Source of the DNA: Cymbidium sinense
Lineage: Eukaryota; Streptophyta; Magnoliopsida; Asparagales; Orchidaceae
Reading direction: 5' to 3'
Assembly: GCA_021442155.1 (NCBI GenBank)
Contig: CM038221.1
Coordinates: forward strand, 29,479,906-29,543,905
Length of the DNA stretch: 64,000 nt
Shown piece by piece: positions 10,721-24,727 of this stretch. Under the pieces are notes generated by a model. The model saw nothing but the letters and a program-made list of their open reading frames with translations. It did not search any database and was not told the DNA's origin. Position 1 is the first letter of the stretch. Each line of letters opens with the position of its first letter. Position numbers and translations under genes: made by a program.

Positions 10721-13700
10721 CAAGACCCTTATTATTCTTCCTTTGAAAATGATATTTTTAAATGGATTAAAATCCATTTGACTTCAAAACACTTGTAAAT
10801 GGATTTATATTTCAATCATAAGTCCATATACAAGATCATCAACTTCAAATCAAGCTTTGATCCATTTGACCCACTTCTCTTGACCCAAAGTGACCTAAGT
10901 ACCATTATGCGCTAACTTTTGATCCTAATCAAATTGGATTGAACCAAACTCTTACTTGCCTCTCATCATAATCAACAATCATCATGGGATGATCAATCAA
11001 CCAAATTGGGTCAAACTAAGTCAACTTAACTTAAAATGAAACCTTCCAAAATCCACCATAGGCCAAATTGATTGAAACCATTAATCTAAGTTCACTCATG
11101 GCCTATGTTTGAACTTGACCAAGCCAACATTTGAGCCTAACCTATTGGCCGACCCAAGTTGACCCATTTTGACCTAAAGGGTCAAAATGTGTCAAAACTT
11201 GATCTAAGCCAAATTGATTGAACCAATGGGTCAAGTCCATTCCAAATCACTTGTGGAACTTGACCCCTCAATTGGCCAACTAGACTAGCCCAATTGACCT
11301 TAGACCCAACATGACGGGGTCATGTTGAGCCAAAATTGAACTTATCCCAAATTGATTGGAAACAAAGATACCAATCCACTCCATATGACTGACCTAACCT
11401 AAACCTACCCTTGAACTATCCCACATAAGTCAAATGGGTCAAATGGGTTAACTTGACCCATTTGACCTAAATGAGTCATATGAGCCAAAACCAAATATAA
11501 TCCAAATTGAATGAAGCCAAAGGCACCAAAACATTTCAAATGGTTATATGAACTTGAACCAACTCTTGGTTTGACCCAATTTGACCAATCGATCAACTTG
11601 ACACAAGTTGACCCATTTTGACCTAAATGGGTTAACATGAGTCAAACCCTATCAAATGGATTCTAAATCCAATGAAACTTCGCCAATCCTATTTTCTCAA
11701 CATACCAAACATACCCAAATTAAAAATAGTAAAAATGACCATTTTACCCCTAGGCTATAGAAAAAATTTTGGCCTAGCCCATGGGTATTTTGGTCACACC
11801 CTCTTCGCAATCACTTGAGACTTTCCTAGAAGCTCAAGGGGACTTAGTCATGAGTGGTGCACCCAACCCGATTTGGGCCATTATAGACCAAACCCATATA
11901 TGGCTTGAAATTCAATTTTCAAACTCCCCCCTAAGCTCAATTTCAGCACATGGGAAGTTAACATTCCACTCAAGCGATCAAACCAACCATGTGCACACTC
12001 AAAACTATCAAAACAACCTCTCTAATCTGTTCAATTAGATCAAAATGGAAACTTATCCTGGTGGTCCATTGCCATGGGGAGATATACTCCCCTAATTCAA
12101 TGAAATTTCACTCACTCACACTCGATTGAGCACTAGGAGAGTTAGGAATCACCTGAGCATTCTTAAGCTTCTAAGATGGATTTGAATCTTACACTTCTTG
12201 ATTTTTCACGGAAAATAGGGAGCTCATCTCAATTCCCAACTTCCTCCTCACTCAAAACTCTTGCAATTGCCTTTGCACACTCCCTCAGGGGATCAAGTCA
12301 AGTGCACCTAAGCATTCCCTCAAGTTCCCAAAGCAAGGAAGGGTGCAATTGGATGGCAGCGGAGAAAGTGTTGTTGGTCCATGGAGATCTATTCAACCCA
12401 AGGCTTGAAACTTTCAGCAGGCCTCCACCAAACAAAGCTACCTCATAGAGCTCGAGCACCGGTGATCACCTCCGGCAAGTTATATAATTTTTCGACCACT
12501 TAGCTTGATAGGTGTTGGAGCTTTATGAAAGAAACATTCATGGCATGTGAAATCCACCGTTGGATTGGTTGCTCTTTTCCTTTAGATGGTGTGGGCTGAG
12601 TCTTGTATGATTCTATGCTAGATCAGACTTGGATCTCCCCTTGGATCATGGACAGTTCACATTGATCCTGAGGAAAGAACTTGGCTCATCGCAGCCATCC
12701 ATCCACACATTTTAGATGGATGGCTGAGATTATTTGGCACATTTTATAAATCCTTTATCTGTTTTAAACTGCGGGGAGATCTCTAGTTGTCCGATCTTTG
12801 ATCGGACGATAGAGATCAAAAGCTCGTGCGCCACCCCTGCCTTTGTGAAGTGACAACTTAAGTTGTCTCCTCACGATCGGCATGTAAAGTGCACGCCACG
12901 TCGCCGTGTCGTAATAGCGAGGATTAAGGGTATTAATTAATTCCTAATTAATTCAAAAAACTTCAAAAATTAATAACTCTTCATAAAAAATTTAGAAAAA
13001 TAAAAGAAAAAAATGCTATAGAAAGATAATTTCATCTAAATTTTTTTAAAAATATTTTCAATGGATTTTGAAATCCCCTTTTCTCTGAATTTGGGTTTAT
13101 TTGAGAATCTTAATTAGCTAAGTATTCTTTAATTAGGTAATCAAATGATCTCAAATTTCTAGGGTTCTTTTTAGGGGATGACATCTACCTCCTCTAATTT
13201 TTTTTGAGATTTATTGAGGGCTTAATTGGGGAAATTTCTATTTCATTCCCTAATTACCCTTTTCATATAATTAAGGGTAATTAAGGTGTAATTAATGGAA
13301 TTACCCTATGATTAAGTTTGATTAAAGTTAGATCTACTGAGTAGGGGTTTTATGGAATAATTTTGAGGCATTTCTCCTAAGCTATTACCTAAACCCCCTT
13401 TTTCTCTCCTTAATCCCCTCTTAATTAAGGGTTAACTCATTAATCACTCTTTAATCAATTTTCAAAAATTCTAAAAAAATTCCAAAACTTAATTAATCTA
13501 CCTTGGGTAGATGCTTTGGTGTTTAATATCCTAAGTTCAATTAAAAAAAAAATTAAAACTCCTTTCATAAGTTTGAAAGGGTGTTTTAAAAGTACTTAAG
13601 CTAAACCGCTTAGCTTAATTAACTTTTAATTGTGAGCTAAATTGCTTTAGACATTTCATTATTAGGTGCATTGCAAATTTAAATATCTTATGGATTTTAT

Positions 13701-15481
13701 GGCATCTAATTGGCTCATAATTACTTAGTTAATTTTTCTAAGGTGGTGTAGGTAAGTGTTAATTAACCCACTTAATTCACATAACCTAATCATAAAAATG
13801 GATTTAATTATTTGAAAATTAAAAAAAAATACAAAACCCATGTGGGAATGAGTTAGAAAGCAAATTCATCTCACATTTTAAAATTAAATCAAATCTCAAA
13901 CTAAACAAAAATCATTTTGAAATTCACTTTGATTTATTCTAAATTTTCTTATTCTTTAAGAATGTCTTTAGGATTTAAGTAAAGTGATTTTGTTCATATG
14001 CTTTCATTGCTTTGGATCTTTTCCAACATGCTAAGTTGTATGCCATGTGATTCATGCATTCATAATCTCATGTTTCAAATTTTAAACTAAAAATTATTTA
14101 CTTTACGTCAAATGTGCATGTGTTGGCTAAAGTAAAATATGAGTGGCTATTATCACTACTAAATTCAAAATATTTTCAAAAAAACTTACAAATGGAATAT
14201 AAAATCTGAAAGTGTGCTATTCATATCTTAATTATAGGCTTGCATGTGATAGATTATAAAGGCATGTTTAGTATATGTTTTCTTTCTTTTTTATGTTAGC
14301 ATAATTTTGAATAAGAGTTGGTAAGATGTAGGGTTCATTTGAAAATAACCCAACACTTAATTAATTATATACTCTATTCATCTCTATGCTATCATCTAAG
14401 AAGGATTACCTACACTTGCATGAATAAATTGCATAAACAAAATAAATCCATTAAGCAAATTTTGCATCTTCCTTTTCTACTTCATTTCTTTTATATGCAT
14501 GTTTGTATTTAAGGAAAGTGGTATATTAGTCTGGACAACCCCGAGGTTGCGAGGCTTTAAGTAGCCTTAAGTAAGTCTTGAATCTTACACCTCTGGTTAA
14601 CAATGGCGTTATTCTCACTTATGCCTTTCTTACTTTCATGCATGTATGTGAAATTTTGGATAAGGAAAATCTTTTCTACTTAAGAAAATCATACAAGCTT
14701 AACTTCTAAATTTTCTTAAATGGATTACTTAACATGAATCATAAAGTGTGTTAACTACTCTCATTTGCATGTATAGATATGCTTAGGGTCCATCGATATG
14801 CATGTTATATGTGTTGGAAAAGAAGTGAAGTTATGTGTGTTATGTGAATTTTGATTCATTTTGTTTAATCTTAAAATTACTTAATTTTTGAATAGGTTTG
14901 TTTAGTGTTTACATAAACTTAGGATTAATTAAAAGATGTAATTAAAACATTCACCTAAATGAAAGTAAAAATGTGAACTCACCTTAGAAATTACTTTAGG
15001 ATAAAGAAGGAAAGAGAAGTTCTGTTCTCTTTCCCTCTCTTCATAACTTAGTAATTAATTATAGGTTTCACTTAAACCAAATTAAAACATGAAAAAAAAC
15101 AAACCCAAAATATTTAAACAACTTAAATGAAACTCTCCTCTAAGTTGAACAAGTTCTTCACATTTAAAAAATTTGAACCTAAAGTTCTAACTAAGCATAC
15201 CACACAAGCCTTTAAAGCACACACATTAGCCTAAGTCACCACTTCTAGCTTTAGGTTAGGTCGGTGCATGGTTTGATGTTTATTTTATTTTGTGATCTAT
15301 GTTTTAGACTCGATGTTAGTGTATAATGGAGCGAATGATAGGACGTGCTTAGTAACTATTCTTTTTTTGCGATTGTGTTTAAGGCTATCATAAATAAAAA
15401 ATATAAGCTTCTTGCTTGCGGTGCTTATACCCCTTTGCATAATCCATAGGCGTGGATTTAGTCACCCATGTGTGGGGTGAT

Positions 15482-15486
15482 AAGTC
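15482..15486. repeat. Target duplication, left side of unit B
   Basis: AAGTC at 15,482-15,486 is repeated exactly at 22,845-22,849. Removing 15,487-22,849 restores the order seen uninterrupted in copy A around 670-700 (inverted), which proves the insertion. Confidence 0.7.
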
Positions 15487-18400
15487 GTGGTGTTTATTTT
15501 TAAGATGTGGGACACCATGTAGATCTTAGGGGACTTATTGATGTGATGATGATTAAGGAATGATGTACTGAAAGATAGAAATCACCACCCTATAATGGAC
15601 TTAAACACATAAGGACTCTGGCATGATGGGTCTTCAAATATACAGATCTTTCCCTACTTTACATGAAAAATTAAAGTAAGGTTTATTTTAAGTTGTTGTT
15701 AAGTTCCCTATGGGCAAACCCCATAGTTAATTACATCTTAAGGAATAAGAATTCCTTAGAATAATCTCGATTAAAGTAGACAATTAGGGTCTCCAAAGAT
15801 TTCAAGGTTAAGACTATCAAAAGATTGACTATTTTAGAAAATCAAATGGGATAGATCAAGGAGAAGACTTATTTTTGGAATCCAAATGGAGAAAGTAGAA
15901 ATACTCATGATACTAGAAATATTCAAGTTGAGAGTTAAATTATTTGAGTTGACATTTTATTAGATTGTTAGGGCTTATAATTCCACAATATAAGATTGTA
16001 GAAATGCCTAAGAGGTGAGGATTTATGCTTATAAGGAACAAACTACCTTAGACTCTAAACTAAGGAGTAAAAAAATAAAGGCACGACCTAAATCTAAGGC
16101 AAAGATAGGTATATGGTTTACCTCCATAAGAGAGAATAAATCACCTGACTGTTGGACTTATTACCGCCTAGAGTGGCAGCCAGTTAACTCCTATGCTTTA
16201 AATCCATGTAGGTAAGTCTTATGCTTTTGCAAGATGGCTAGACTATTATTTATTTAGAAAGGAGACTAAGTCCTTAAACTCACTCCCTAAGAGACTAGAG
16301 CATGAGTGGTATGAATGCATGGCTTAATTTAATGCAAATTTTATCAAATTTATTTGATTCTTTTGGACTTTTTATTTTGACACAGGCTATGGGAATTTGT
16401 ATGCCTAATTGCATAAGAATTTGATTATGGGCCAAATCAAGAGAGAAAGGAGTATTCTTCCACCAAAGTCTCTCACAAGTTAAGCCTTCATTCTCTGATA
16501 AAGATGGAAGTCCCTTCTTAACAAGAGTGAAATAATATGATATGCATGATATTATACATTCATCCTTCCAACTAAGGGTTGCTAAAAATTTTATTATCTT
16601 GATTTAATTTCTAGGATTTTATGTGAGGTTATAACTTATTTTAAAATTTTAGTTATGAGTTGTTAGTGGGATATAAAATTTAATTTTATCCTAAGAGCCT
16701 ACCACATACATGCCACACATTCAAGCATCACTCATAAAGAAACTATGAAAAGCATGTTGTTCTAATGCGTAATCTAAACACAACATCAAATAATTTTATA
16801 GACTATCGTAAAAGAATAAAAGGCCAGTGCGGTCTGGTTCCACCGTACACCCCGAAAAGAAAAAAAAAGATGGGTAGCTGAGCTCTACCCTTATACAACC
16901 TGGATTACAAAAATAATACATGCTATGGGGGTCTTCATTTCTTCCTTCTCTTTCTTTTGGCATAGGGCACCCTAGGAACTAAGCCTTCTTGTCACTACTC
17001 ATTATAATCCCTCATTGCACTAATCCTAATTCCTAATACAAAATTACATCAAAAATAGAAAAAGTAAATCTAGCTACACCTACAAAATAAATGTTAGCTA
17101 AACACACCATATAATCCAAGCAAGTATATGAATAATTTAGACTTAGCACCCCATATATGGGTAACGAAGCCCACCTGTCCTAACATGGGTTACGCTTAGG
17201 GGCTAAGCAACCTGCATAGCAAACACATTTATATTTTTATTACAGTGGCCCCTTAAGCACAACCCCTTGCAAAAAAACATGATTAGGGTATTAATAGCCT
17301 AATATCTAGTCTACGAAATATACAACCTAACATCTAGTCAAAAATATTACATCATAAAATAAAACACAACATTATATTTACAACGCCCTAACTTAGCACA
17401 AGAAGTGGTGACTTAGTATTCTAATGTGTGTGCTTAAGGCTTGTGTGGTAAGACTTTATTAAGCTTCTTTAGTTTAAGTTTCCATTTGGAGTTTGAATTT
17501 GTTTAAATTTTTCCTTTGGGTGATTTCAATTTAAATGATTTAATGATTTATTTTTCATTTTTATTTCACTTTTATTTGGTTAAAATGATGTTTAGGTTTT
17601 CAAGAATGAAGAGTAGAATGAGTTCCACTTGTAGATGAAACTCATCCTATTCTACATCCTAATTCCTAAAGAAACTAACTAAGGTCCTTAAGTTTCTTAA
17701 TTAGCCCATTTGAATTTGTGTAATTTATTCAATTTGATTTATTTGATTTGATTTAGAGTTTATAATTTGAGTTTGTTTAAGTATTTGATTGATTGATTTT
17801 GGATTAAATATTTTGGTTTAATTATATCTTGATAATTCAATATCCTTAATATCTAATGAAGTTTAAGTTTGTTTAAATTCATGTATTTTGATTGATTAAT
17901 TTTAGATTAGAGTTTTGGTTTAATTAAATCTTGATAATTCAATACCCTTTTAAATTAATATCTAATTCTTTTATTTGATTATGGTTATGTGACTTAATTT
18001 TATGCTTATTTGATTTGATTTTGGTTCATTCATTTGTAGTTTGATCGGATTAGATTAATTGAGATTTTATTTTGATTTTAATTGGGTTTGATTTTTTATA
18101 ATTATGATTTTATTTTTTTATCACATCCATTTGTCATGTTCATCAAAGTTTGGTTTGTATTTGATTTCTAACATTGGATAGTTAACTAGTTTATCTTATT
18201 TAAGTAGGTTGAATGAGATTTGATTTGATTACATATTAAATTGATGAGAGTCTTTCTTAATTTAATTTGATTTGATTAGCTTTATTGGTCTATGGGTTTG
18301 CTTAGGTTCAATGTGATTACATGATTAGTTTAATTAAGAAGTATATTTATATTAATTATAAAGGTTTATTTAATTTTCAATTGGTTTCATGTTTATTTAG

Positions 18401-20440
18401 ACTAATGATGTAAGTAATAACTTAATAATTTAGGATTAGATTAGTATTTAATTGCATTTATGTTTGATTAAGCTTAGGTTTAATATGATTAATTTAATTA
18501 ACTTAATTAGTTTATTTAAGATGTATGATTAATTATTAAATTAAATAAAGATTTGTTTAATTTTTAATTTGATTTCATATTTATTTAGGTTAATGGTGTA
18601 ATTAATGAGTTAATGATTTAAGTTTAAATTAGGATTTGATTAGCAGTTAATTGCATTCTATGTTTGATTAAGCTTAAGTATAATATGATTAATTTAATTG
18701 ACTTAATTAGTTTATTTAATATGTGTGATTAAATTAATTAGTAGATTAATTAAGTGTTTGATTTGAATTAATTTTAATGTGATTTATAAAATTAATTTGG
18801 TTTATTAATCCGATGGATTAATTTGTTAAGTTTGCATTAATTAGGTGTTTGATTAAGGGTAATTAAAATTATTAGATTAATTAAGAGTTTATTTAATTAG
18901 AGATTAATGACTTAATGATTTAGATTTAATTTAGGTTTTGATTAGTGTTTAATTGCATCTTAGTTATGTTTGATTAAGCTTATGTTTAATATGATTAATT
19001 TGATTAACTTAATTAGTTTACTTGAGGGGTGTGATTATTAAATTTAATTAGGGATTTGATTTAAGCTTAATTTTAGAGTTAGCTTTAATATAACTTATTT
19101 AAATTAATTTGATTAATTAAGATGATGAATTAATTTATTAAGTTTACATTAATTAGATGTTTGATTAATTAAGTTTAGATTAAGGGTAATTAAATTTTTA
19201 AATCATTAGATTAGTTAAGAGTTTGTTTAATTAGAGATTAATGACTTAATTTCTCACATATGAATGGTTTGATTTAGTTAAGTATTTTCCTTGAGTTTGA
19301 TTTGATTAAAGGATTATTATTATTACTATCATTGCTATTAAGTGAATTAATTATTTATTTCATTTTAATTAGGTTTGATTATTTATGATTAGAGTTTAAT
19401 TTGATTTGATTCATTTATTATGTTTGTTTGATTTCATTAACATGTTTGATTTAGTTATTAGGTTGAAATGTTTAATGGTAAATTAATTATCTATTCAAAT
19501 GGATGTGATTTAATCATATGTTAATTAAATTTACTTTTTTATTTAGTTTAATTCAAGTATCAATGATTATGTTGAATAAGTTTATTAATCAATTTTATTT
19601 TTTTGTTTATTTAATGATTAATTAGCTTTAATTGATTTATGCTCATTAAGGAGTTTCATATGATTAAGATTTCATACTTAGTGTAGGTTTAGTTATACTA
19701 GTTTGACCCATGTTAAAGTCTCCTAGATTTATTTAATTTTAAGTTTGATTTAAGATTTAATCATTTAATTGAGTTCTATTAACTTAAATAGGTTTAATCA
19801 TATTTAATTTAATTTTCTCTAAGAATGATATTTTTCTGATTTGAGATTTGATTAATGATTGCTTAAGTTCTATTTCATTTTTTGATTTTTGATTTGATAT
19901 TTAAATTATCTTTAGATTATGTCTTAATTAACTCCTTAATTGATTAAACTCTACTCTTAAGTGTTTGTTTGGGATTTATTAGGATTCAGAAGATCACATT
20001 ATTTTCTTAAGAGTCCTAGATGTCAATTGAAGTGATTTAAGCTATTTTGAAGATTTTTTTTGTAAATTTTTGAATTTTTATTTGAATTATTTTATTAAAA
20101 TGAATAATCTAAACTTCAAAATTTAATTTTTCCCGATCGTGAAGTCATTTTCACTTGAAAGTTTTATTCTAGGTGTGTTTTAACTTTAATTTAAATCCCT
20201 AAAAATTTCAACTTAATTTGACATATATTTTTGGTTTAATTAATAAATTTGATTTTCACTAAAACTCAAATTAATCTTAGAATACTCAATAAAATTTAGA
20301 GATTTTGGGTTTTTGGATTCCTCTCGGAAAGACAAATCCAATGAGCTCTTATTTCCTATTTTTAGTTAAGTATTTTATTTTCTATGAATTTTTGAAGTTT
20401 CAGGTGATTTAAATTAATATTTTTTTTTAAAAAAAAAAGA

Positions 20441-20725
20441 AAATACGCGTCGGCCGTTGGGGAAGGAAAGCGACCAGCTTCGCTTTTTCGATCCGATAGA
20501 TCGGTCGCGTGATCAACCATGTCGAGCTATGATCATGAGCGTGATCAATCGAATCTCATCTGATCAAGTCCGGTTGTGTGATCCATGCGTGATCCGAGCC
20601 GTCCATTCGCTGAATCGCGATCGAGCGATCGGATCACATCGCGATCGAGGCGGATCACGTGATCACGAAGGCCGGATCATCCGGCCGTCGATCCTGACGC
20701 GGGTTGATTATAACGACGGTGAATA
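20441..20725 (+). promoter_or_regulatory. GATC-rich GC island in giant unit B
   Basis: Counterpart of 3,541-3,880. It repeats GATCA/GATCG words and shares GTGATCCGAGCCGTCC with copy A. It starts sharply after an A/T homopolymer tract at about 20,421-20,440. A promoter or leader role is inferred. Confidence 0.4.
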
Positions 20726-21489
20726 GTGTTTTCAACCTTTTTTGAAAAAATGAGAATTTTTAAGCCAAAACTTGTCCAAATGGGCTCGTTTTCGTGTCGA
20801 TTCGCACCAAAAAAATTCTTTTTCTAATTGGGATGATTTAAAGTAAAAATGTGAGATATTATAGGGGAAATTCCTAAAATCGTAAGAAAATTAACACAAA
20901 ATGTACGAAATCCTAAGGCCACGGTTTGATAAAATTTACCTCGTCGAGGATGGTTTTCAACGGTGATGAAGATCGGCGAACTCCTAGGTATGTGAGGAAG
21001 CTTTGGAATGATATTTAACCCTGACTTGAAACATTGTCTTCTCTCTCACCGGAAGAGTAATTATTTATATTTTTTAGCTAAAAATGGAAAGAGGTGCAAG
21101 ATGGGTTCTTTTTTTGCTTTGGGAGCTTTTAGGGGCTAAATGATGGTGGGAGAGAGACAAAACATCTCCCCTCCTTTAATAATGACAAAAATCTAATATT
21201 TTTTAAATTTTTTGGTTCCAAATAGATTGCCATCTTGCTTGGGGTAGATGATGGATTGATTGAGGACTTTAGATTTTTGCTCTGAAATCCTCTCTTGTTG
21301 CCACATGATCAGCTCTATTCAATACAAATGTTGGGGAGGAGTTAAGTGCATGTGATAGGGGAGAATTAAATGAGGTTGGGTGGAATCCTATGTGGGGGAG
21401 GATCCATGAGGGCTTTAAATGAGTTGGGTTGGTTTTGGGCTGATCCTAAATGAGTTTGGGTTAGGTTTGATCAGCCCCCAATGTGTCTT

Positions 21490-22180
21490 GGCTTGGTTTC
21501 AAGGGATTTGGCCCAATTTGGGTCATATGGGTCATATTGGATAAAATTGACCCATTTGGCCAAAATTAGCTAAATTAGCTTGGTTATAGGTTGATTCATG
21601 TTCAATTGGCTAATTGAAGATGAATGTGATCTTTGGTTTGAATTAATTTGGATTTAATTTGGATTTAGGCCAAATTGACCCTTTAGGCCAATTTGGGCTA
21701 GGTTGGGTCAAGTTGACCAATTGTGCTCGATTGATCAAATTGAGTTTAATTATGGCTTTGGTCAAGTTCAATAATCAATTTGGAATGGACTTGGGTTGCA
21801 ATCAATTTGGGTTAGATCATGATTTGACCCGATTTGGTCCCAGGCCAATTTGGGTCAATTTGGATCAAATGGCCAGTTGGGCTTGGTTTGACCCAATTTA
21901 TTTTAATTGATCATCCTAGGGTGATCAAAAATCATGTGGAAGGTTTTGGTGAGCTTGGTTCAATCAAATTTGGGTTGGATTGGAAGTTGGCTCAAATGGG
22001 TCCTTTGTCACTTTGGACAAGTGGTCAATTGGTTTGATTTTGATTTGATTTGAGTTTAGTTGAACTTATATGAGCCTTAGATTAGAATATAAATTTAACG
22101 ATAATCAATTTGGAGTCCAATGGGTTTTGGCTCAATTGAAAGTTTTAAGTCAAAAGGACTAAGTTAGGCTTGACTTGGGT
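21490..22180. repeat. W-box array in giant unit B
   Basis: Recurring TTGACC and GGTCAA cores, for example the cluster at 21,674-21,725. This is the counterpart of 4,640-5,440. It suggests the motif density belongs to the family, not to a single copy. Confidence 0.45.
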
Positions 22181-22844
22181 TGACTTGAATTTGGTTTGAT
22201 GATTGTAGGTTTTATTTATATTTGAATAAATGATAGAATGAATAATTGATTTGAGAGAAAATCCATTAGTTTTGACTTGATTTGGATATACGTTGGCTAA
22301 GTCCAAAGAATTGGCTTAAAGGATTTAGATTGAGTTTGGATTTAATTTTTGATATAATTTTGGTCATTTGAATTTGAATTTCATTTATATTTGTGAATAA
22401 AAATGAAAGAATAATTAATTTATAAAGAGATCAATTGAGTTTGATTTGATCTAAAGGGAGTTTTTACTAAGCTTATGAATGTGGTTCATATAGCTTAGGA
22501 AGGGTCTTAAGATTTGAATTTGATTTTGGGTTTCAATCATTTGGAGTCAAATTTGAAATTAGATTTAAAATTTGAATTTGAATTTAAGATTTGGTTTGAG
22601 AATTGAATCTAGGTTTGATTTGAGAAAGTGTATCTAGATTGGGTTTAGGTTATGGGATATGTAATTTTCTTAAGCCGTAAGGTATAACCTAATCTTATGA
22701 TTAATACTTTTAAGTCTCTAGGCTTAGGTTAAGTGCTCACATAATCACTATAAGTATCTTATGGCTAAGGAGTTCTTAGTGTATAAAAGAGCCCTAAGTA
22801 TAAGAAGAGGAGGTTAAGAGCTCACTCCAAAAATGAGGTCAACA

Positions 22845-24727
22845 AAGTCCAATATATGCTTGGGATTTTTGTGTGGTGATTTAACTAACCTTTATTTTGC
22901 AGGTGTTAGTTAGATTTCCCTTTTTCTTTTCATATAAAAATTTGTATAATTAGGAATTTAGAATGATTTGTTATGGGGATTAGGATGAACATTGGTCATA
23001 AGATCCCATCTTATGCACCATGTGAAGCCTTGGAGCATCTATCATCCAACCTTCCAAAGGAGGAACCAAAAAAAGAAGAAAAGAAAAGAAAAGAAGAAAG
23101 AAGAATAAAGCTTGAAGACCCCCATAATAATGAATTTTTTTGCTTAATTGTAATATTCATTTGTAATTTTAGTTGTATAAGGGTAGAGCTCGGCTACCCA
23201 CATTTGATATTTTTGGGTTTGTGCGGTGGTGCCCGACCACAAACGACCATTTATTCTTTTTGCGATTAGCTTTATAAATTGATTAATGATTTATTTAACT
23301 TTTGCATTAAGTGGCATGCTTTTTCTAGTTTCTTTCTTATTTTATGTATGGCCTAAATGTGGATTAGGCTCTTTAGAAAAAAATAAATCTTTTACCCAAC
23401 TTAAAAATTCAAATTAAAAATAAATAACTCATAACCTTACATAAAGCTTAAGATTAAAATCAAGATAAAAGAATTAGTAGCCCCTTAGTTGGATGAGCTT
23501 TTCTTTATAATATCATGCATAAATACATCTTATTTCACTCTTGATTAGAGGGCTTTCACCTTTGCCAGAGAACCCGGCTTGACTTATGAGAGCCATGGTG
23601 GAAACTCACCTCCTCCCTTCTCGTTGATTTTGGCCAATAATCTGATTTCTCATACATTAGTCATAAAAATACTATTAGTCTGAGTCAAAATAATTATCCA
23701 AAAATAATAATAAAATGAAATTTGAAATGCATTAGAATTTAGGTCATTTGAAGTATGTTCATTTACATGATCTAGTCTTTAAAGAGAATAAGTTTAAGGA
23801 CTTAGTCTCTTTTTAAATAAAAATAGAATAGCTATCATACATAAGCATAAAGACTTGCCTACATGTATTTAAAATCATAGGAGGAGTTAGTTTGTGGCCA
23901 CCCTCAGGCGGTTATAAGTCCAAGCTATTGGGTGGTTTGTCCTCTCTTGTGGAGGCAAACCAATTACCTAATTTCGCCTTAGATTTAGGTTGTGCTTCTC
24001 TCAGAAGCTTCCTAGATTTAGGTTATGAGATTACTTCCTTTTTTTGCCATAAGCATAATTCCTCACTCTTAGGCATTTTCTTAATATTGTGTTAATGAAT
24101 CTTAAGTCCTAAAATTCTAATGAAAAATATAACTCAAATAAACTAAATCAATTTCTAAAATATTAAGCCTAATTTTAGGATAGTTTGAGATGCTCCTAGA
24201 TCCTAGCATCGTGGGCATCTCCTACTTATTTCCCATTTTGGCTTCAATAATAACTCTCTTTTGATCAATCCCATTTGATCTTCAAAAATATAAATCAATC
24301 AATTGATAGTCCTTCATATTAAAATCTTCAGAGACAACGATCATTTACCTTAATCGAGAGTTTTTCTAAGGGATCCCACCCCTTAGGATGTAATTAACTA
24401 TGGGGACTTACCCCTATAGAGAACTTAACAAACCCAGTTTAAAATAATGTCTGCTTTAATTTTCCATATAAAGTAGGGGAAGAATCTCTGGTACATATGC
24501 AGACCCATTGTCCGTAGGAGTCCTTATTGAGGTGATTGGTTCCATTAAAGAGTAATGACTTTTGTCTTTCGAGATAGTACACTATACCTTGATGACGTAT
24601 ATGATCACCTGAATAAGTATATCTATAGATTTGTGTGACATCTTACCAAGACGAATATCCACATATATAATTTTGCCTTCTCCTTCTCTGAAAGTGAACT
24701 ATATGTGTGTAGGAATTTTCCTCCACA
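22845..24727 (-). mobile_element. Giant LTR-like unit, copy C/E, second part
   Basis: Inverse of the first part of copy B (15,487-17,140) and of copy A 1-690. Examples: 23,230-23,560 is the inverse of 1-340, and 24,475-24,590 the inverse of 15,560-15,660. It ends ...CCTCCACA at 24,727, so on the minus strand the unit runs TGTGGAGG ... GGTCAACA, with TG...CA ends. ACCAT follows, the second copy of the target duplication. With 9,499-15,486 it forms one element split by copy B. No gene in it. Confidence 0.75.

Larger units (their letters stand above)
9499..15486 (-). mobile_element. Giant LTR-like unit, copy C/E, first part
   Basis: Inverse of copy A from about 688 to 6,442. The left end is TGTTGACCTC, the reverse complement of the ...GGTCAACA end of copy B. 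Landmarks: 9,510-9,700 is the inverse of 6,243-6,440; 14,528-14,600 the inverse of 1,560-1,640; 15,430-15,485 the inverse of 660-720. Copy B breaks it at 15,486; the remainder is 22,845-24,727, giving about 7.87 kb in total. It was inserted in the host integrase gene. No coding capacity is seen. Confidence 0.75.
15487..22844 (+). mobile_element. Giant LTR-like unit, copy B (complete, about 7.36 kb)
   Basis: Full-length unit flanked by the exact 5-bp duplication AAGTC. It begins GTGGTG, and about 70 bp of the beginning seen in copy C/E is missing. It ends TGAGGTCAACA. From 16,500 on it is collinear with copy A from position 1. No LTR pair was seen inside it: its own start does not recur near its end, and no second TGAGGTCAACA end was noticed internally. 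No coding region: the longest open frames (about 85-98 codons) match no family I know and are not shared with copies A or C. It is nested in unit C/E. Confidence 0.75.

Noticed and set aside
15482..15492. LINE-type 5' truncation of copy B
   Set aside because: B lacks about 70 bp of the C/E start, but the exact 5-bp duplication and the absence of a poly-A or short-repeat tail argue against LINE insertion.
22973..23269. 98-codon frame with a Lys/Glu-rich part
   Set aside because: The lysine run comes from an A-rich tract, and the matching stretches of copies A and B are not open.
9499..24727. A single giant element with about 6-kb inverted ends and a 1.6-kb centre
   Set aside because: The inverted order is fully explained by copy B inserted into copy C/E. 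The AAGTC duplication and the uninterrupted copy A show the nesting.
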